DNA of 64,000 nucleotides from Miscanthus floridulus (Eukaryota > Streptophyta > Magnoliopsida > Poales > Poaceae). Of this stretch, positions 34,803 through 48,732 are shown one piece after another (within the stretch, counting starts at the first letter, position 1; each line of letters begins with the position of its first letter). The DNA lies in contig NC_089598.1 of the NCBI RefSeq assembly GCF_019320115.1, forward strand, positions 86,753,560 through 86,817,559. The letters are read 5' to 3'. Below the pieces are notes generated by a model. The model saw nothing but the letters and a program-made list of their open reading frames with translations. It searched no databases and had not been told where the DNA came from. The translations under genes and the position numbers were made by a program.

Positions 34803-37342
34803 CTTGCTGATTTCCTCCTTGAGGGCACTGACATACTCCTCAGAGATCCTGCAATGTGAATTTCCAATAAGAAATACAGCCAAAATACAGACAAGTGAAG
34901 TATAAGTATTAAATGTTACTCACTTTTTCACCTTGTACTCACGGCGGACCCTCCTGAGCTCCACAGTCTGCGGGAACGAACCAATTGTAGTCATGGGAAG
35001 GACGGGGAGGTTGAGCTCCTTCTGTTGGGCATCCAATCTAGCACTAACGGTGGTTGCACGGCTGTGGTCAGAGCCCTTGAGAGCAGCAACCTGTAATAGT
35101 ATACAGAAAGAGGTTGGTACACATTAAAATTGGACTAGCAGGTGTAAGCTTTTAAGCCTCAGGCAAGGTACTCACAGCCTTTTGGACTTCTTCATTGGTC
35201 ACATGGGGAGAGGATTTCCTCGATGCCTGAGCAGCAGCATTTGCTACAAAGTAAGCTTGTAGATGACATTTGTAGAAATGAATAGGCCAGTATAAGTTTG
35301 TATGCAGGAAAAAGAAACACCAAGGACTAGTTAAGACAGCAGAGAATGAGAACAAAACTGCCATACCTCATCCTTTTGACCAGCCAATGCCTTCGCAAGA
35401 GCATCAACCTCAACAACCTTCTGGGCAGCAAAAGCAAGCCAAGACTTAATCTCGCTGTCAAGCTTAGTCTCGTTCACAAGATCCACAGCGGTGTGCATGA
35501 GTGAGCAGGAAGTTGATACAACAAGCTTGTCTGAACAAATGGTAGTCATTATCAGATATTGCCAACAGTAACCAAATCTAATCTAACGATGGATAAACAG
35601 TGAAAGTATGATTACCCTTCCCAACAATAGCCTCAAGAGACTAGAGAGTGCTGAGAGATGTAGCAAGATCATCAGCCCAGATGTTGCGTCCATCCACAAC
35701 ACCAGCAAAGAGGTACTTTCTAGCAGGGAAACCAGCACTCGTGACAAGCCCAAGAGTTTGGGTTCCACGGACAAGATCAAAACCATAAGCAGTCACACCG
35801 CTCATAGATGTTAAGGTCCTGCATTCAAAGAACAGTGAGTATGCTGTCATTACAAAAGGGTCTAGGAGGAACAATGGTTGCAAAAAGGGTGAACTAGCGA
35901 CATGAATAACATACTTTTATGATTCAGCAGGAACATCAGCAAAATAAGTCTCGACAAGCACATTCAATCCAGAAAGTGCAGATTCAAGTTCTGCGTATGT
36001 AGCAGAGAATGCAGCCAACTTGTTAGAATCAAGGTCGAGGACAAGAGTGGGCTCATCAAACTGAATCCATGAAGCCCCAGCTGCCTTCAACTCAGCAATG
36101 ACTTCCCTACAATCATCATGCATCAAATTATCAACTAAAAATTCAAGGGCCAACAGTAGCTAGTAACTTGTTTATAATCTTACTTATAGACAGGGAGGAT
36201 GCTGCTAAGAAGGGAAAGAAGAGGGAATCCCTTCTCCACACCCTTGGCAGGCTTTGAGAGCAACAGGTATGAGATTGGTCCAATAAGTACTGGCACGGTA
36301 TCAACACCAAACTGCATGAGGCGACAACATATAAGCCATACAAGCAAGTAGATGAAATCCTTGCAAGAAAAGGCACCTGTTTTTATATTTCAGAGTAAAC
36401 AACACAAAAGAAATAATGCAACCACTCTGTGTGCCCCACTGCTTATGACACAGGAAAAATGAAAATACACTAAACTCGGAATCATTTTCAGACAATCTAC
36501 AATAGAGTAAAATAAGAAAAACAAAACAACAAAAGCAAGATCAGACCAACTTGTCAGAGGCACAATACAACTCAGGAAACATTCTTACTGTAGCCTGAAA
36601 TTGTCATTTTCATGAAGAAAGCCATTTTTGGTCAATGTGTCAACGCTCAAGTTCAAACAATGAACTAGAAAGCTCAAAAGTACCATGTTTCTTTGCAACC
36701 AATTTGATCTGACAATATCATAATAACAAGCTTCCAAAATGTTACACCAATTAGGTATCTGAATGTACATCCTAGTTTTTGTGTTAATCCAAAATTACTA
36801 ATTAAGTGCAGGATTAAAAATGAATGATCACTACTAGTTTGAGGTTCAATTAGCTGAAGGCAGCATGCTAAACTATCAAATGACTTTATCGAGTAATTAT
36901 GATGTCAAAAGAAATAGAAATGTATTAGCAACCATCAGACAATCAAGTACACAAGTAGGAAATTAACATTAGGAGAATAGGTTAGCACATTAAACTGAGA
37001 TAACAGAAATATAATGAGTGTATCGTACCGCCTTAGCCTCCTTGTATTCGTTAACAACCTTGTGAGAAGTGTAGGAGAACTTGGTGTTAGGCCCAATTCA
37101 GGGACAATAAAATGACTGTAAAAATAGAACAAAGTTTGTCAGCAAAAATATTCAATACAAAATCTGAAACTAAAATTACCATTAGTAGCAGGCAAAGGAC
37201 TTACTAGTTGGTGTCGAACCATTTGGTCATCTCCATAGCAGGGACAGTGGCATTGCCCCTGGCCATGGAGAAGTAGGTGTCAAACCCAATCTCTCCTCCA
37301 GCCTATGAGTAGCACTCTAGGACAGCGCCGAGCATGGCGGTG
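34803..37342 (-). pseudogene. Cobalamin-independent methionine synthase (MetE) gene fragment, 9 exons
   Basis: Exons on the minus strand: 37205-~37342, 37029-37115, 36184-36311, 35915-36106, 35616-35818, 35367-35530, 35176-35256, 34924-35090 and 34803-34848, about 400 of the usual ~765 codons. They read [73 protein letters not shown] and [15 protein letters not shown]. This is the N-terminal barrel and linker. The C-terminal catalytic domain that binds zinc and homocysteine is missing, as is the N-terminus. Disruptions are TAG at 37303-37305, a one-base loss in exon 2, TAA at 35917-35919, TAG at 35641-35643 and a lost AG acceptor before 35176-35256. The enzyme makes methionine from homocysteine and methyltetrahydrofolate. 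This fragment cannot. Confidence 0.9.
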
Positions 37343-37981
37343 TGTGTTGACACAAATCACAATTAACAGATTTCAAGATGTGTTAGCACAAACAAATCAC
37401 AAGAGACAATTTGGAGCACACAATAACAGAGAAAGCACACACTAACCGGATCAGACCGTCATCTTTACAAGAATAATAGGGACCTCCACAACCCTCAAGC
37501 TTGTCCTTGTCTTCGCTATCAAAGGTTACTACACTCACACATAGTGGACAAAAAAAGACACACTAACACAGAAGGACATAAACTTAGAATAATGGTTCAA
37601 AAAACAGTTAACATCAAGCGTCCGAACAAACCATCCAACCAAATATTATCATCCACTTTAGTTTAGCCTCTTGACTGTAGATTAATATTTACAACCATCT
37701 GAGCACCAACTATTCTCATCAACGTAGCTGCTTCTTTACAAAGCACCATGCACTCATAGCATGAACCTACACACTACATGATAGGAACCCAAACACAAGA
37801 TCCAAACACAACACGCAGGTCATGCTCTCCTATAGTACTGTTCGTAGACTTGAGAAAAAAATATTAGAAAAAAAAATCAATTGAGTACATGATGGAACAA
37901 TACACAAAGTGACATTGCAACTAGTACTACCTCATCATCATATTTCATCACTTTATATCGACCATCATCAGAACTATTGTA
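37339..37981. other. Repeat continuation and non-coding gap before the Ulp1 gene
   Basis: 37339-37420 continues the ~100-bp repeat (GGTGTGTGTTGACACAAATC onward). The rest, to 37981, is AT-rich, holds no supported ORF, and is probably the 3' flank of the Ulp1-like gene. Confidence 0.55.
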
Positions 37982-40900
37982 TTAATTGAAAATCATGTCA
38001 TTAACGTACTTGATACGAAGATGCCCAATATCAACTTCAGAAAACTTGTCCATCAAATAGACATTTAACTCCCAAAGCTCTAGATTCTTCATCGCAAAGA
38101 TACCACTATCATTGCTAAAGCTGAAACAAGATATGAGAAAGACAAGACAGAATATTATAAGCACCACACAAAATGATATGATCTAAAAAAATAAAAAAGA
38201 CTGTACACTACCTACTTCTTAGTCTGCTAAGGTACATCTGCATAGATAACTTCATATCCATGGAACCCAAAGTCAATTTGAACAACTTCACTCTAGATTG
38301 TGGTCAAGTTTGGTATCTAAAAGCAGGTAGAGGAAATAATTAGAGTGTAGATATATATTTTTTCTTATTTGAACAAAATTTCACATTGCATTCAAACAAA
38401 ATAATGTGAATCCATGTGCTGCTGCTACTTACAAATTCATCACAGACAACTTTATGGAAATGTGAGTCTGCTCCAAAATATAGAGTACAGGAATCCAAGA
38501 TTATAATCAATCTTCGAGTGATATAAACAACAACCACATACCACCGATCATGGAAGAGAATTAGAAAATAAAGCTGACAAAATAACACAAAATGAAAAAG
38601 AAGGGATTATTCGCACAACTGCAATGCACACAACATATGTGCTAAAGCTTAAAAAAATAAAAGGATGTGTTACTCACATATTGGTTGTATGCTAATGACC
38701 TTGCACGACCAGCACCCTTAAAGCATTTCAATGCATTATCATATAGCTCCTTCTCCTTGCTATCATTAGGACCGTGTTTTCCAATAAAATAGTCCTACAA
38801 AAACATATTGGTCAATATTATTTTATTTGATATAGTTACCACATGTAATTGAGAAAAAAAGAGAAACAAATGACACTTACACCAACTTTAGAGAAGAAAT
38901 AATGTTTGTAAGAATTCTTAGGGTGTTTCCTATGGAATAACAATATGCACAAAGCATTTACTACAAAGTAATGGACCTTTCCTTAAGGCTTAAGAGAACT
39001 TGCAAGTGCACTTAATTTCACAACCACTTGCCCATAATCGATTACTCAAGACTGAAACAAATGAAAACATTTCATAATTACTTGATTCAAGTGTACTCAA
39101 GAGTGGTGAAAACGCTAAGGACGTTGTAAACATTGAAAACTTACTTGGAATGTTCAGTTTCTGCCATCTTCAAAACAACCTCATATACGTCAGTTTCAAG
39201 TCTGGAGACTGTTATCTTCGAATGAGGCATCATATAAGGGCTCAACTTGTATTTGCTTAGGATCACCGTCCTCCTAGGACGATGAACAACCAACTTTGCA
39301 CTAGAAGAGTACCAAGGACCTTGGTTTGAAAAGGACTCAGAGTTGTCTGATAAACCATTGCTTCCCATACTTTATGCAGAAACAGAAGTCCCACCTCAAT
39401 GGGATGGAAGAGGTGCAGGTGCCTTCAAAATCAAGAAAAAAAACATAAAGTTGTTTGAAAATCATAAACTAAAAATTGACATAATAGGGTTCAAACTATT
39501 TCATTCTATTCTCCAAATACCTAACATACAAGCACACAAACAAACACGGCTGAGAGGTATAAAGAAGGGGACAATAGAAATGCTTCTATTGCCTTTATTG
39601 TCAATATATACAACACTAGTACAACTAAGGTACACTAGAGTATGGATACTACTACTACTTGTACTAGCTATTACATGACTGAGAACAGCCCCAACTACTA
39701 ACAATTGTCCTTCCACTACCATGGCTGCACCAAAAGCAAAATCAGCAGGTTATCTCACAAGACAATTGTTCCAAATTGATAAAACTAAAAATGCCAATTT
39801 ACAATGTCATAGTGTTCTCCAGAAGGGCTGATTGTAGCTAGAGGAACAGGAGCAGTTGGATCTTCATCAGTTTCAGAATAATCAGTAAAAGGTAATGACT
39901 CCATATCGACAAGGTCCTAATAAAAAAATACTACCATATTAGTTATAGAAAAGAGACAAAAGAGAACACAAGATATGTCACAATACAAAATTGATCCAAT
40001 CTAATAAACAAGCTTACATTTTCAACATTATCATTTCTCTCGGTCTCAACAGTTTTATGATTGCTCACGCTACCGCTTGGACCAAATGGATTAGAACTCA
40101 TCCTATCAATAAAAGTCCAATTTTCTGGTCCAGGGCTAAATCGGAAGTAGAAGCTGCTCTCAGATTGAATGTATCAAAAGTGAAAATAAATCAGGTGCTA
40201 TAGTACAGTGAATAAGACAAACATATTACAACCACGATTTTACAAAAAGAACAAGTTACAAACATATTACCACAGAATTGATTTTTTTATGCATGTCATT
40301 GGATACAGCAAGTCGAATCCCAAATATCACTCGATCAATAGGACAAGCTGTACTAGCACATGATAATTGACCAACAGGACGCCACAGTTTAGGGCCTTCA
40401 ACATAATTTCCCAAATCATCCTCAGATTCAAACATTCTAAAAGATGAAATGCTAGGACTATTAAAGTAAGGAGCCTTAATCTTTATAAAAGGTTTCTCAA
40501 CAGCTGCTTTCCCTGGTTAATAAAAAAGAAAATGGTAAAGAAGATTGAAAATTACAGGTGACAACAACGGATATTGCACATGTCAAATACCATAATTGCT
40601 TTATTTAAAATGTGCAATTTACTGCTAATAAAAGTGCAATATAAAAAGTGCTAACCGTTAAGAATTTCAAAAGTGCAATTTACTGCTAAAGAGAATGCAA
40701 TCTACAAAATAGGTACTACTGTTAAGATCCGGAGCAGGAGTTGTATTTTCATCCAATTCAATTTCTTTTGAACTGCAGGGGATACTTTTTTTATCTGAAA
40801 CATGAGGAATAGCACTTGAAGCAGCTTGGGCATTCTTCACTCCACAAAGACCGTGACCACTCAGATAACCAATAGGATTATTTGGACTGGGCGCTTCTCC

Positions 40901-43900
40901 CGTTTGCCCTACACAGAGACCATGCTCAAACATGTGCCCAGTTCATATATCATAGATTTGTTAAGCATTTTTTTCATCAGCAGAACAAACCTTGGGCCTT
41001 CTCAACCGTACTCATCGAGGGGGCAGCAGTAGCTGCACTAGTTGTTTCGCCTTCCTGAACCATAGGAATCAAGGGGGAGCAGCACCTCCACTAGTTGTTT
41101 TGCCTTCCTGAACAATGGAAAACAGATGTAACAAGTCCAGTCAGTAGGATATTTCCTTTACTTAATCACTGCCTTAGTACTGTCTAGCAGGATAAGACAC
41201 AAGAGAAGACCAGAGCACACTATCACATGGATAAGCATTCAGCTTCCAGTGTCATCCATCAAAAATAAAAAACAACATTGACAAACACATACTCACTTTT
41301 AGATGAAGCTTCTAACGTTTACTTGCACCTTTAGAAGTTTGCACTAGGACTTCCTCAACAATTACAGGATTGTCCGCCGTACCTACAATTCTAGCATTAT
41401 CAACATTTGTGCGACTAAGGGGGGCTTTGCGAAGCCTTGTAGAGAGTCTTCGTCGAGTCATAGAGCCTACACTGTTGGGACTCGAAGATTGGGATGCTTT
41501 GGTTTTTCTCTTGCTATTCCTTGTACCTGAAGCTGCACCTAAAAATATACAAAAAAATATATGAGCAAGAGATACAAAAGTTAACTGAATGCTGAAACAA
41601 TGTTACAGAACACTTCATCTACCTAGAGCTGGTGAGTCATTGGAAGGAAGAATTTTAGTTGACTGGGATGATGCATTTTTTTCCTCTTCCGATTCGTTGC
41701 GCCTGATTCTGCACATGAAAAATGTGCATAAAGAGTATGAATAAGATATACAAAAGTTAATTCAATGCTGAAACAAATGAAATAGAACACTTCATCTATC
41801 ATGAGCAGATGAGTTACTCAAAGGAAGAATCTCAGTTGGCTAAGAAGCAGCACAATACTTAGTACCAGAAGCATTGTATAAGCCATCTGATTCCATTTTC
41901 TCAGTCACAGAAGCTTCTTCCTTGGGAAGGACATCTTCCACAATGCCATCTATACCAGTAGTAGCATCAACTTCTTTTCACAGCTGTTTTACCTCTAACA
42001 GCAGTCATTCTCGGATCCAAGACATCTTCCGGAACAATACCATCTGCTGGACATGGTAGTGGGGCTTCATCTTCAGCAGGCACAACATCAACACCTCCAT
42101 CATTAGCATTATCATGTGCTGGAGAAGCCACTCTTGCATTAGAATTCTGAGCCTCAGCAGGTGGGTCGGCGGCATGACAATAACGCTCATGCATGTACTT
42201 GAACATTTTGGCAACAAGTGTGCCGGGACTCCTATAGCCAAGTCTTGTAAAGTGGTTTTCGAAAAGCTCACACATAGCATATTTGTCCTGTAATGTCAAG
42301 TTAATAGTGCCATATAAATCATGTATTTTTCAATATAAAAGAATACTCATAAACATACTGGACAAGGCACCTACCTCTATACAGATGAAATCACAATGTT
42401 AATCTAGAGTATTCCTAAAGGAATCACGAGCATCTGCCGGTAGGTATGTTTCTGCATAGCAAGTGTCCTCAATAGATTTCACCTACACAAAATGTATTCA
42501 AGTCATCCAGTGATCTCAAAAACAACAAGAGATGTATGTGTCATGTAATACAACAAGAGATCTCAAAAACACTGAAATCATCACATAGTTTGGCGGTGAT
42601 ATAACAGACAACACTTACCAGGCGCTTTCCATACTTCTCACCAGACACATGATCATAAGAAGCATATTTGTTAATCATCGAGCCCTTCTAACAGAGGATC
42701 CTTGGTAGATTTGGGGGGAGCTCATTACGTTTTCCAAAGTTGACAAAATCAAGATAATAAGCCTACAAAAGATTTCAAAGACATCACTAAAATAGGGTAC
42801 ATATCCAAGACAAACAACAAAATACAGAGAAGAAAGGAGCAACACAAAAACACTTACAACAAGAAAGTATCTGCAGCCACCAATAGTGCTTCTATTCTTT
42901 TTTCTGTACTTTGAAATCAAAGCAAACAGCCAATCAAACACAAACTTGGACCAATCCCATTCTTTCACCTTAGATACATCAATCAAAGCACCAAGGTACT
43001 ATGGGCTGGGAAGAGTGTTGCACACAGAAAAGTGGACAAAGCAACAACAATAAAGTACCCAAACACATCATCATCTGACAAAGTGTCACCTAACAACTTC
43101 TCGCCAAAGGTCTTGATCAGGGGCAGAGAAGCCTCATCGATTTCAGAAAGAAACTTGGTCTTTGTAGAGTCATTATGATTTTCCCTAATGTCTTCACCAC
43201 CTATTGGAAGGCCTAAGAAAAGATGAACTGCCTCTGTAGAAAATGGGATCACTTTCCCTCCAACAACTATGTCACAACAATTCAAATCAACTTGATCTGC
43301 TATCCACTGCACAAAGCCTCTAGGTGCAGAACAACCATCATACTCCAGCAAGATACCGAAACCCTGATTTCGAATAATCTTCTTCTTACGCTCATCCAAT
43401 TTGACAATTATCTTTCCAAAATACTTACTATTGAACTTAGAGGATGCTCTCTCCGATGTACTTGTAGCAGCACTTGATTTCCCTTTACCCCTGCCTTTGA
43501 CAGTTCTATTAATCTGAAAACCGATGCAAAAAAATAATATAAAAATTCTAGTTAAGCTACTAAATTGAGTAAACATGATGACAAACAAAAAAGAAGATTA
43601 GTTAGGTACTAAATTTACCTTTCCAGAACATGTCCGGACGCCAGACCATCTTGATTTCCCTTTGTTGTCAACAAACTTAGCAAACTGAAAGAACAAAAAC
43701 AAAATAAATGGCTTGCATCACACTACAAAAGATAGGGTGTAAATATATTATCATTCTTTCAACTGTTCTGGCTTAAAGAGAACAATAGTACCTAGATAAC
43801 TAGACGTCAAGGAATAGACAAAATATTAACATAAAAATGATTTTCCTGGCCTAAGAATTTTGTAACTAGTCTATATTAGACAACTGCGCTACAATTTAAA

Positions 43901-44210
43901 TACAGGAATCTTCACCACACAAATTTCAGAACATACTCCAGATAAGGCTTCCTGCACATGCTTGAAAGTCTTTAGCATCTCAGCAGTATCAATATCATCA
44001 TCTGTGGGATTTCGATCCTAAAAAAGGCAACAACATATATCATATTATTATAATACACAAGTGCACAAACAAAACAAAATCAAGTGAACTTAGTACCTCG
44101 CCAACATTCATAGAATCAGAGTTGTTGTCTTCTTCAGAGTTCATAGCAAAGTAATCCTCACTCTCACCATTTCCAGACTCAGCATCAGAAAGAAACTCAT
44201 CATCATCCAT
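37982..44210 (-). pseudogene. Ulp1-like (C48) SUMO-protease family gene of transposon type
   Basis: The gene starts at ATG 44208-44210 (MDDDEFLSDAESGNGESEDY). Exons are 44097-44210, 43937-44017, 43619-43684, 42858-43513, 42619-42762, 42375-42482 and one starting at 42287, then several less certain exons, ending at TAA 37982-37984. The large fourth exon encodes FVQWIADQVDLNCCDIVVGG and WDWSKFVFDWLFALISKYRK, a region typical of plant ULP proteins associated with mobile elements. The catalytic end shows HDRWYVVVV (His), LDS (Asp) and SNDSGIFAMKNLELW, where the nucleophile Cys is Ser (codon 38105-38107). Breaks include a small deletion with frameshift near 43015, a TAG near 42690 and a TAA near 42395. 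Such genes travel in Kaonashi-like Mutator elements. Its role there is unknown. Confidence 0.8.
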
Positions 44211-47151
44211 GGCTACACAACATAACAAAAAAAATTGGTTAATGACCTCATTGCTAGCTGCAGCCAATAAATCAAGAAGCAAAACAACTAGCTCGAAAAG
44301 TAATTGGACGCTTACAGAACAAATAAAAAAATAACTAAGAGCCTTCCTGAAAAAATAACCTGAAACTCCAAACAACTCAATGACATGAATTTTAGGACAC
44401 AAAAAATGAACTAAGATCACTGGAATAAGTAGAGTCAAATATATTATATATCATAGTTCAATATAATAATTACAAGCCAGCAATATACTGAAAGTATCTG
44501 CAGCCACCAATAGTGCTTCTATTCTTCTTTCTGTACTTTGAAATCAAAGCAAATAGCCAATCAAACACAAACTTGGACCAATCCCATTCTTTCACCTTAG
44601 ATACATCAATCAAAGCACCAAGGTACTATGGGCTAGGAAGAGTACTAGAGTTTGCACACAGAAAAGTGGACAAAGCAACAACAATAAAGTACCCAAACAC
44701 ATCATCATCTAACAAAGTGTCACCTAACAACTTCTCGCCAAAGGTCTTGATCAGGGGCAAAGAAGCCTCATCGATTTCAGAAAGAAACTTGGTCTTTGTA
44801 GAGTCATTATGATTTTCCCTAATGTCTTCACCACCTATTGGAAGGCCTAAGAAAAGATGAACTGCCTCTGTAGAAAATGGGATCACTTTTCCTCCAACAA
44901 CTATGTCACAACAATTCAAATCAACTTGATCTGCTATCCACTGCACAAAGCCTCTAGGTGCAGAACAACCATCATACTCCAGCAATATACTGAAACCCTG
45001 ATTTCGAATAATCTTCTTACGCTCATCCAATTTGAAATTACCTTTCCAAAATACTTACTATTGAACCTAGAGGATGCTCTCTCTGATGTACTTGCAATAG
45101 CACTTGATTTCCCTTTACCCCTGTCTCTGACAGTTCTGTTAATCTCAAAACTGATGCAAAAAATAATATAAAAAATCTAGTTAAGCTACTGAATTCAGTA
45201 AATGAAACGACCCCGATTTCCGTGAAGGGAAATCCACAGCGTCGAAGTGTAATAAGACCGTTGTAGATCATATTACCCAAATTCCAGTCGCATATCACAT
45301 CCATACAACGATAATATCAGAGTACAAATAGTGCGGAATTACATAAATTATTACATCGCTGCATTGGCGGAATCAAAAGTAGCATTCATTCAGAACAGCT
45401 TGAAGATAAGATTGCCAAACTTGAGCGTAGGCATGAACCCCTTATCCGTCAAACTCCTCGGAGCTATACTCCTCAGCAGAACCTGTGTGCCAAAATTTAT
45501 CAGTACGATTTGTACTGGCCACTCCCAACCCTATGAGCATTGCTTTGTGGAAATTGGATGCAAGTTGGATATAGTCAAAAGGAACCTATAAGGCTGGGGT
45601 TTCCTAAGCATTTAGCCTATCAAGTATATATAAAAGTATTGTCAAGTTTTAACACCATTCCCACACACATTCCACCCCATTCCCTTTCCAGAGCCAGGTT
45701 TTGATCCTGGGATCGATATACCACCATCTCCACACCATCACCATACCATCTCCATACCATCGCTCAGTCGACAGGCCAACTCCCTCTCGGCACTGTCTCA
45801 AGGCCCGTAGCCCCTGGCTACGACCGACACTCTCTCACGGGGGAAGAAGAGAAGGACTCATCTCTCTATCTAGTTTAAGCGAAACCCAGGAAAGGTCCAT
45901 AGCCGACAATTCAGCATATGTATCGATCGATCAACCATACACTCTGCAGAAGTTTTACATAACCACAAGATCCGCCTTCCTCGCTGACCATCGTCAACTG
46001 GGATGATTCCGGCCACTTGCTAGCCTAGGATAATGCCACTCTACCATTCAGCCCTGGTACACCCCAAGTCTAGTCTGGGGTGGCTGAAACTGTGAGTCAT
46101 GAGCCGGGTCCACAAGGTCTCCATGAAGTCTCGGAAGGGTGTGGGGGAAATCCTCCGTGCCCCGTACCTCCCTCACACTGTCCGCTATCAACCTAGCAGT
46201 AGTGGCAATATCTTACCAAGTAGTCCAGCCGTCCCGCACCATATAGGGCGAGTGGTACGTAAGGCTTCCCGGTGAATCTGAGTACTAGTAAGTCCTTAGG
46301 GGTGACCAAGCTAGAATGTCTTCATCAGGGTTTCCATTTACTGTGCCACCACAGCACCTCCATCCCGGGCTCCTCCCATCACAGGTTCACACCCAGGACC
46401 ACCTCATATACCTTTTACCCACCATAGGTATCCATTCTAGGGGTGCCCAGGTAGCACCACACGGCATGACTTGCCCTAGGCTCGTCGTATACTCCAACTT
46501 GGTCGACACAACCCTCACCCTCCACACACCCAAGTCACACACACAGCACTCTCCCCATAGTCCAGATAACACCACGCATTAATGTTGTATAAGCGTAGTA
46601 GAAGTATAAGCAAATGAAATATAGCGGTAAGCGTGTGTCTAACCTAGGAGCAGGGTGTGCAGGGGTAAGGTTGCGTCAAGGTAAAGGCCATCAAGTAAGC
46701 ATACTACCATGCAAGTCCTATCATAGTTTGATTATAACAGCAAAGTAAAGCAATAGCAGTTCTATTTTAGCCATGCGTAATAGGAGCTATGAGATTGGGT
46801 GGGATGTGGCACCTTCAGTGTAGTCATCTTCGTACTCCTCACGGTACTCATGATCCTCGTCCGTCTGATTCTCCTCTGAGTCTGCAAACGATCGCATTAC
46901 AGTCGCGTTAGCGACGTCTACAGAATAGCACAAAGAAGCAATGGAAATTCGAAAGAGCCAAATGCACTCAAACATGGGTTCATTGCGTAAAGCTCGATTT
47001 TAGATGAATTTTGGTCCTGGTTTCGTATTTTTCTGAGGTTGTATGAATTAGTTATGAATTTCCGAAGTTTAAATCATTTCTGAAAATGGAAAAAGGCTGA
47101 ATTAATCCTGGGCTGACACGTGTCACGCTGTGACTGGTCCATGTGGCATGC

Positions 47152-47473
47152 TGACGTCAGCATGATGTCAGCATGACATCATCGTCTCGGTTCTGAGCTG
47201 ATAGGTGGGGTCCAGCTGACGTCAGCAACGTCATCAGTTCTGACAGGTGGGTCCAGGGGCTCTGGGGTCACTGACATGTGGGTCTGGTCAAAAGTCAATG
47301 TCAGTCAACGGTGAGTCAATGGTCAACGGTCTACGATCAACGGTCAGGGTCTCTGACATGTGGGGCCAGGGCTGCTGACGTCAGTAGCTGACATCACCGT
47401 GACGTCAGCATGACGTCACCTCGGCTGTGTTGCTACTGACATGTGGGTCCCGCGTGACGTCATCATGACGTCA
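47152..47473. promoter_or_regulatory. Cluster of seven TGACGTCA palindromes in the solo LTR
   Basis: Perfect TGACGTCA occurs at 47152, 47217, 47376, 47400, 47411, 47455 and 47466, with several one-base variants (ATGATGTCA, TGACATCA) between. GTCAAC/GTTGAC repeats (W-box-like) and CATGTGGG phrases alternate with them. TGACGTCA is a bZIP (TGA/CRE-type) binding core. Regulatory use is inferred. Confidence 0.75.
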
Positions 47474-48732
47474 GCATCTGACGTGTGGGTCCAGAGTGTC
47501 TGTGCCACTAACATGTGGGGCCAGGTCAACGGTCAACGTTGACCAGTCAACAGTCAACACGGACTAGGTCTCAAACGGGCTCCGGCGGGCTTCGGGTTGG
47601 GCCGGTCTGGGCCGGGCCGGGCCGGACACGTGGCAGGCTATGGCGCAGCCACGTCATAACCTTGGGCCTCCACTGGGCTATGGCCTTCGGCTATGGGCGT
47701 GAGCGTGGCTCACAGTGGACCAAGAGGCGCTGGTCCATGGACCGCAGATAGGTCTACGGTGGACCGAGTCCACCCTTCTTCTCTCAAGCGCGGTCCATGT
47801 GCACCGGGTGCATGCACGGGTGGCCGGCGAGGGAAGTTTTCCCCTGTTTCTCCCACGACTGTGCTCTTGCCGGCGGCGAGCTCGCTGGTGAGCCTCCGTG
47901 GCGGTGCTAGTGCACAATTGACGCGGGTGGAAGCTCCGCCGAGCCTCGACGTCTTCATTGGTGGGGTCATAACGGCGTGCGGGGTCCCGTGGTGTGCCGG
48001 CCACGACGGCAGTCTTCCGGGCACGACGGCGGCGTCGGTGAGGTGGCTATGGCCACGGTGAAGCGTCCTGGTGGGGCGTGTGAGTTTCCCGTGGCTCCAG
48101 CGAACAGGGCGGGCGAGTCAAGGAGGCGCCAGGCGCTCCCAGCGGTGCTGGCCACGGTGGTCTGGTGCTCTGGCCAGTGGTCTGGTGCTCTAGCCGGTGG
48201 TCTGGTGCTCCAGCGGTGGCCACGCCACGACGGCGGCGTTGCGAGCGCGGTGAGCGAGTGCTCTGCTTCGGCGTCCGTGGGGCTTAGAGGGGTCTACAGT
48301 GTCCAAGGGCTCGGTGGTGGTCGCGGTGTACGCGTGAGTGTGTTGTGCTTGTGTGCCTAGAGACCAGAGATGGCCTTGGCCTACGCGCCCACGGTATGGA
48401 GCACCATGGCTGGAGTAGCAAGGTTCGGCGGCGAGCAGGGGGAAGAACCGGGGGCTCACCGTAGGTGTTGTGGAAGAGGGGATGGCGATGCAGTGACGAG
48501 TTGCGGCCGTGTAGCTCCGGAAGCCGTGCAGTGCCGACCCGTGACCGTGATGACGACGACGGCGTCGCCCTCGGCTCCGGCGACTTCGGCAGCACGTGGG
48601 GGCTCCGATCCTCCTCTCACGATCTCCTTCTTGGCCCTCTACTCTCGGTGCGGTGCGGCTGCTGGGCCACCAAGCGGCGGCGGTGGCTGAGGGAGAGGCT
48701 AAGGCGCTGGGCATGAGCGGCGTGTGGGCTGG

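Noticed and set aside
45701..46582. Pro/Ser/Thr-rich reading frames
   Set aside because: They lie inside the solo LTR in the wrong orientation for it and have no recognisable domain.
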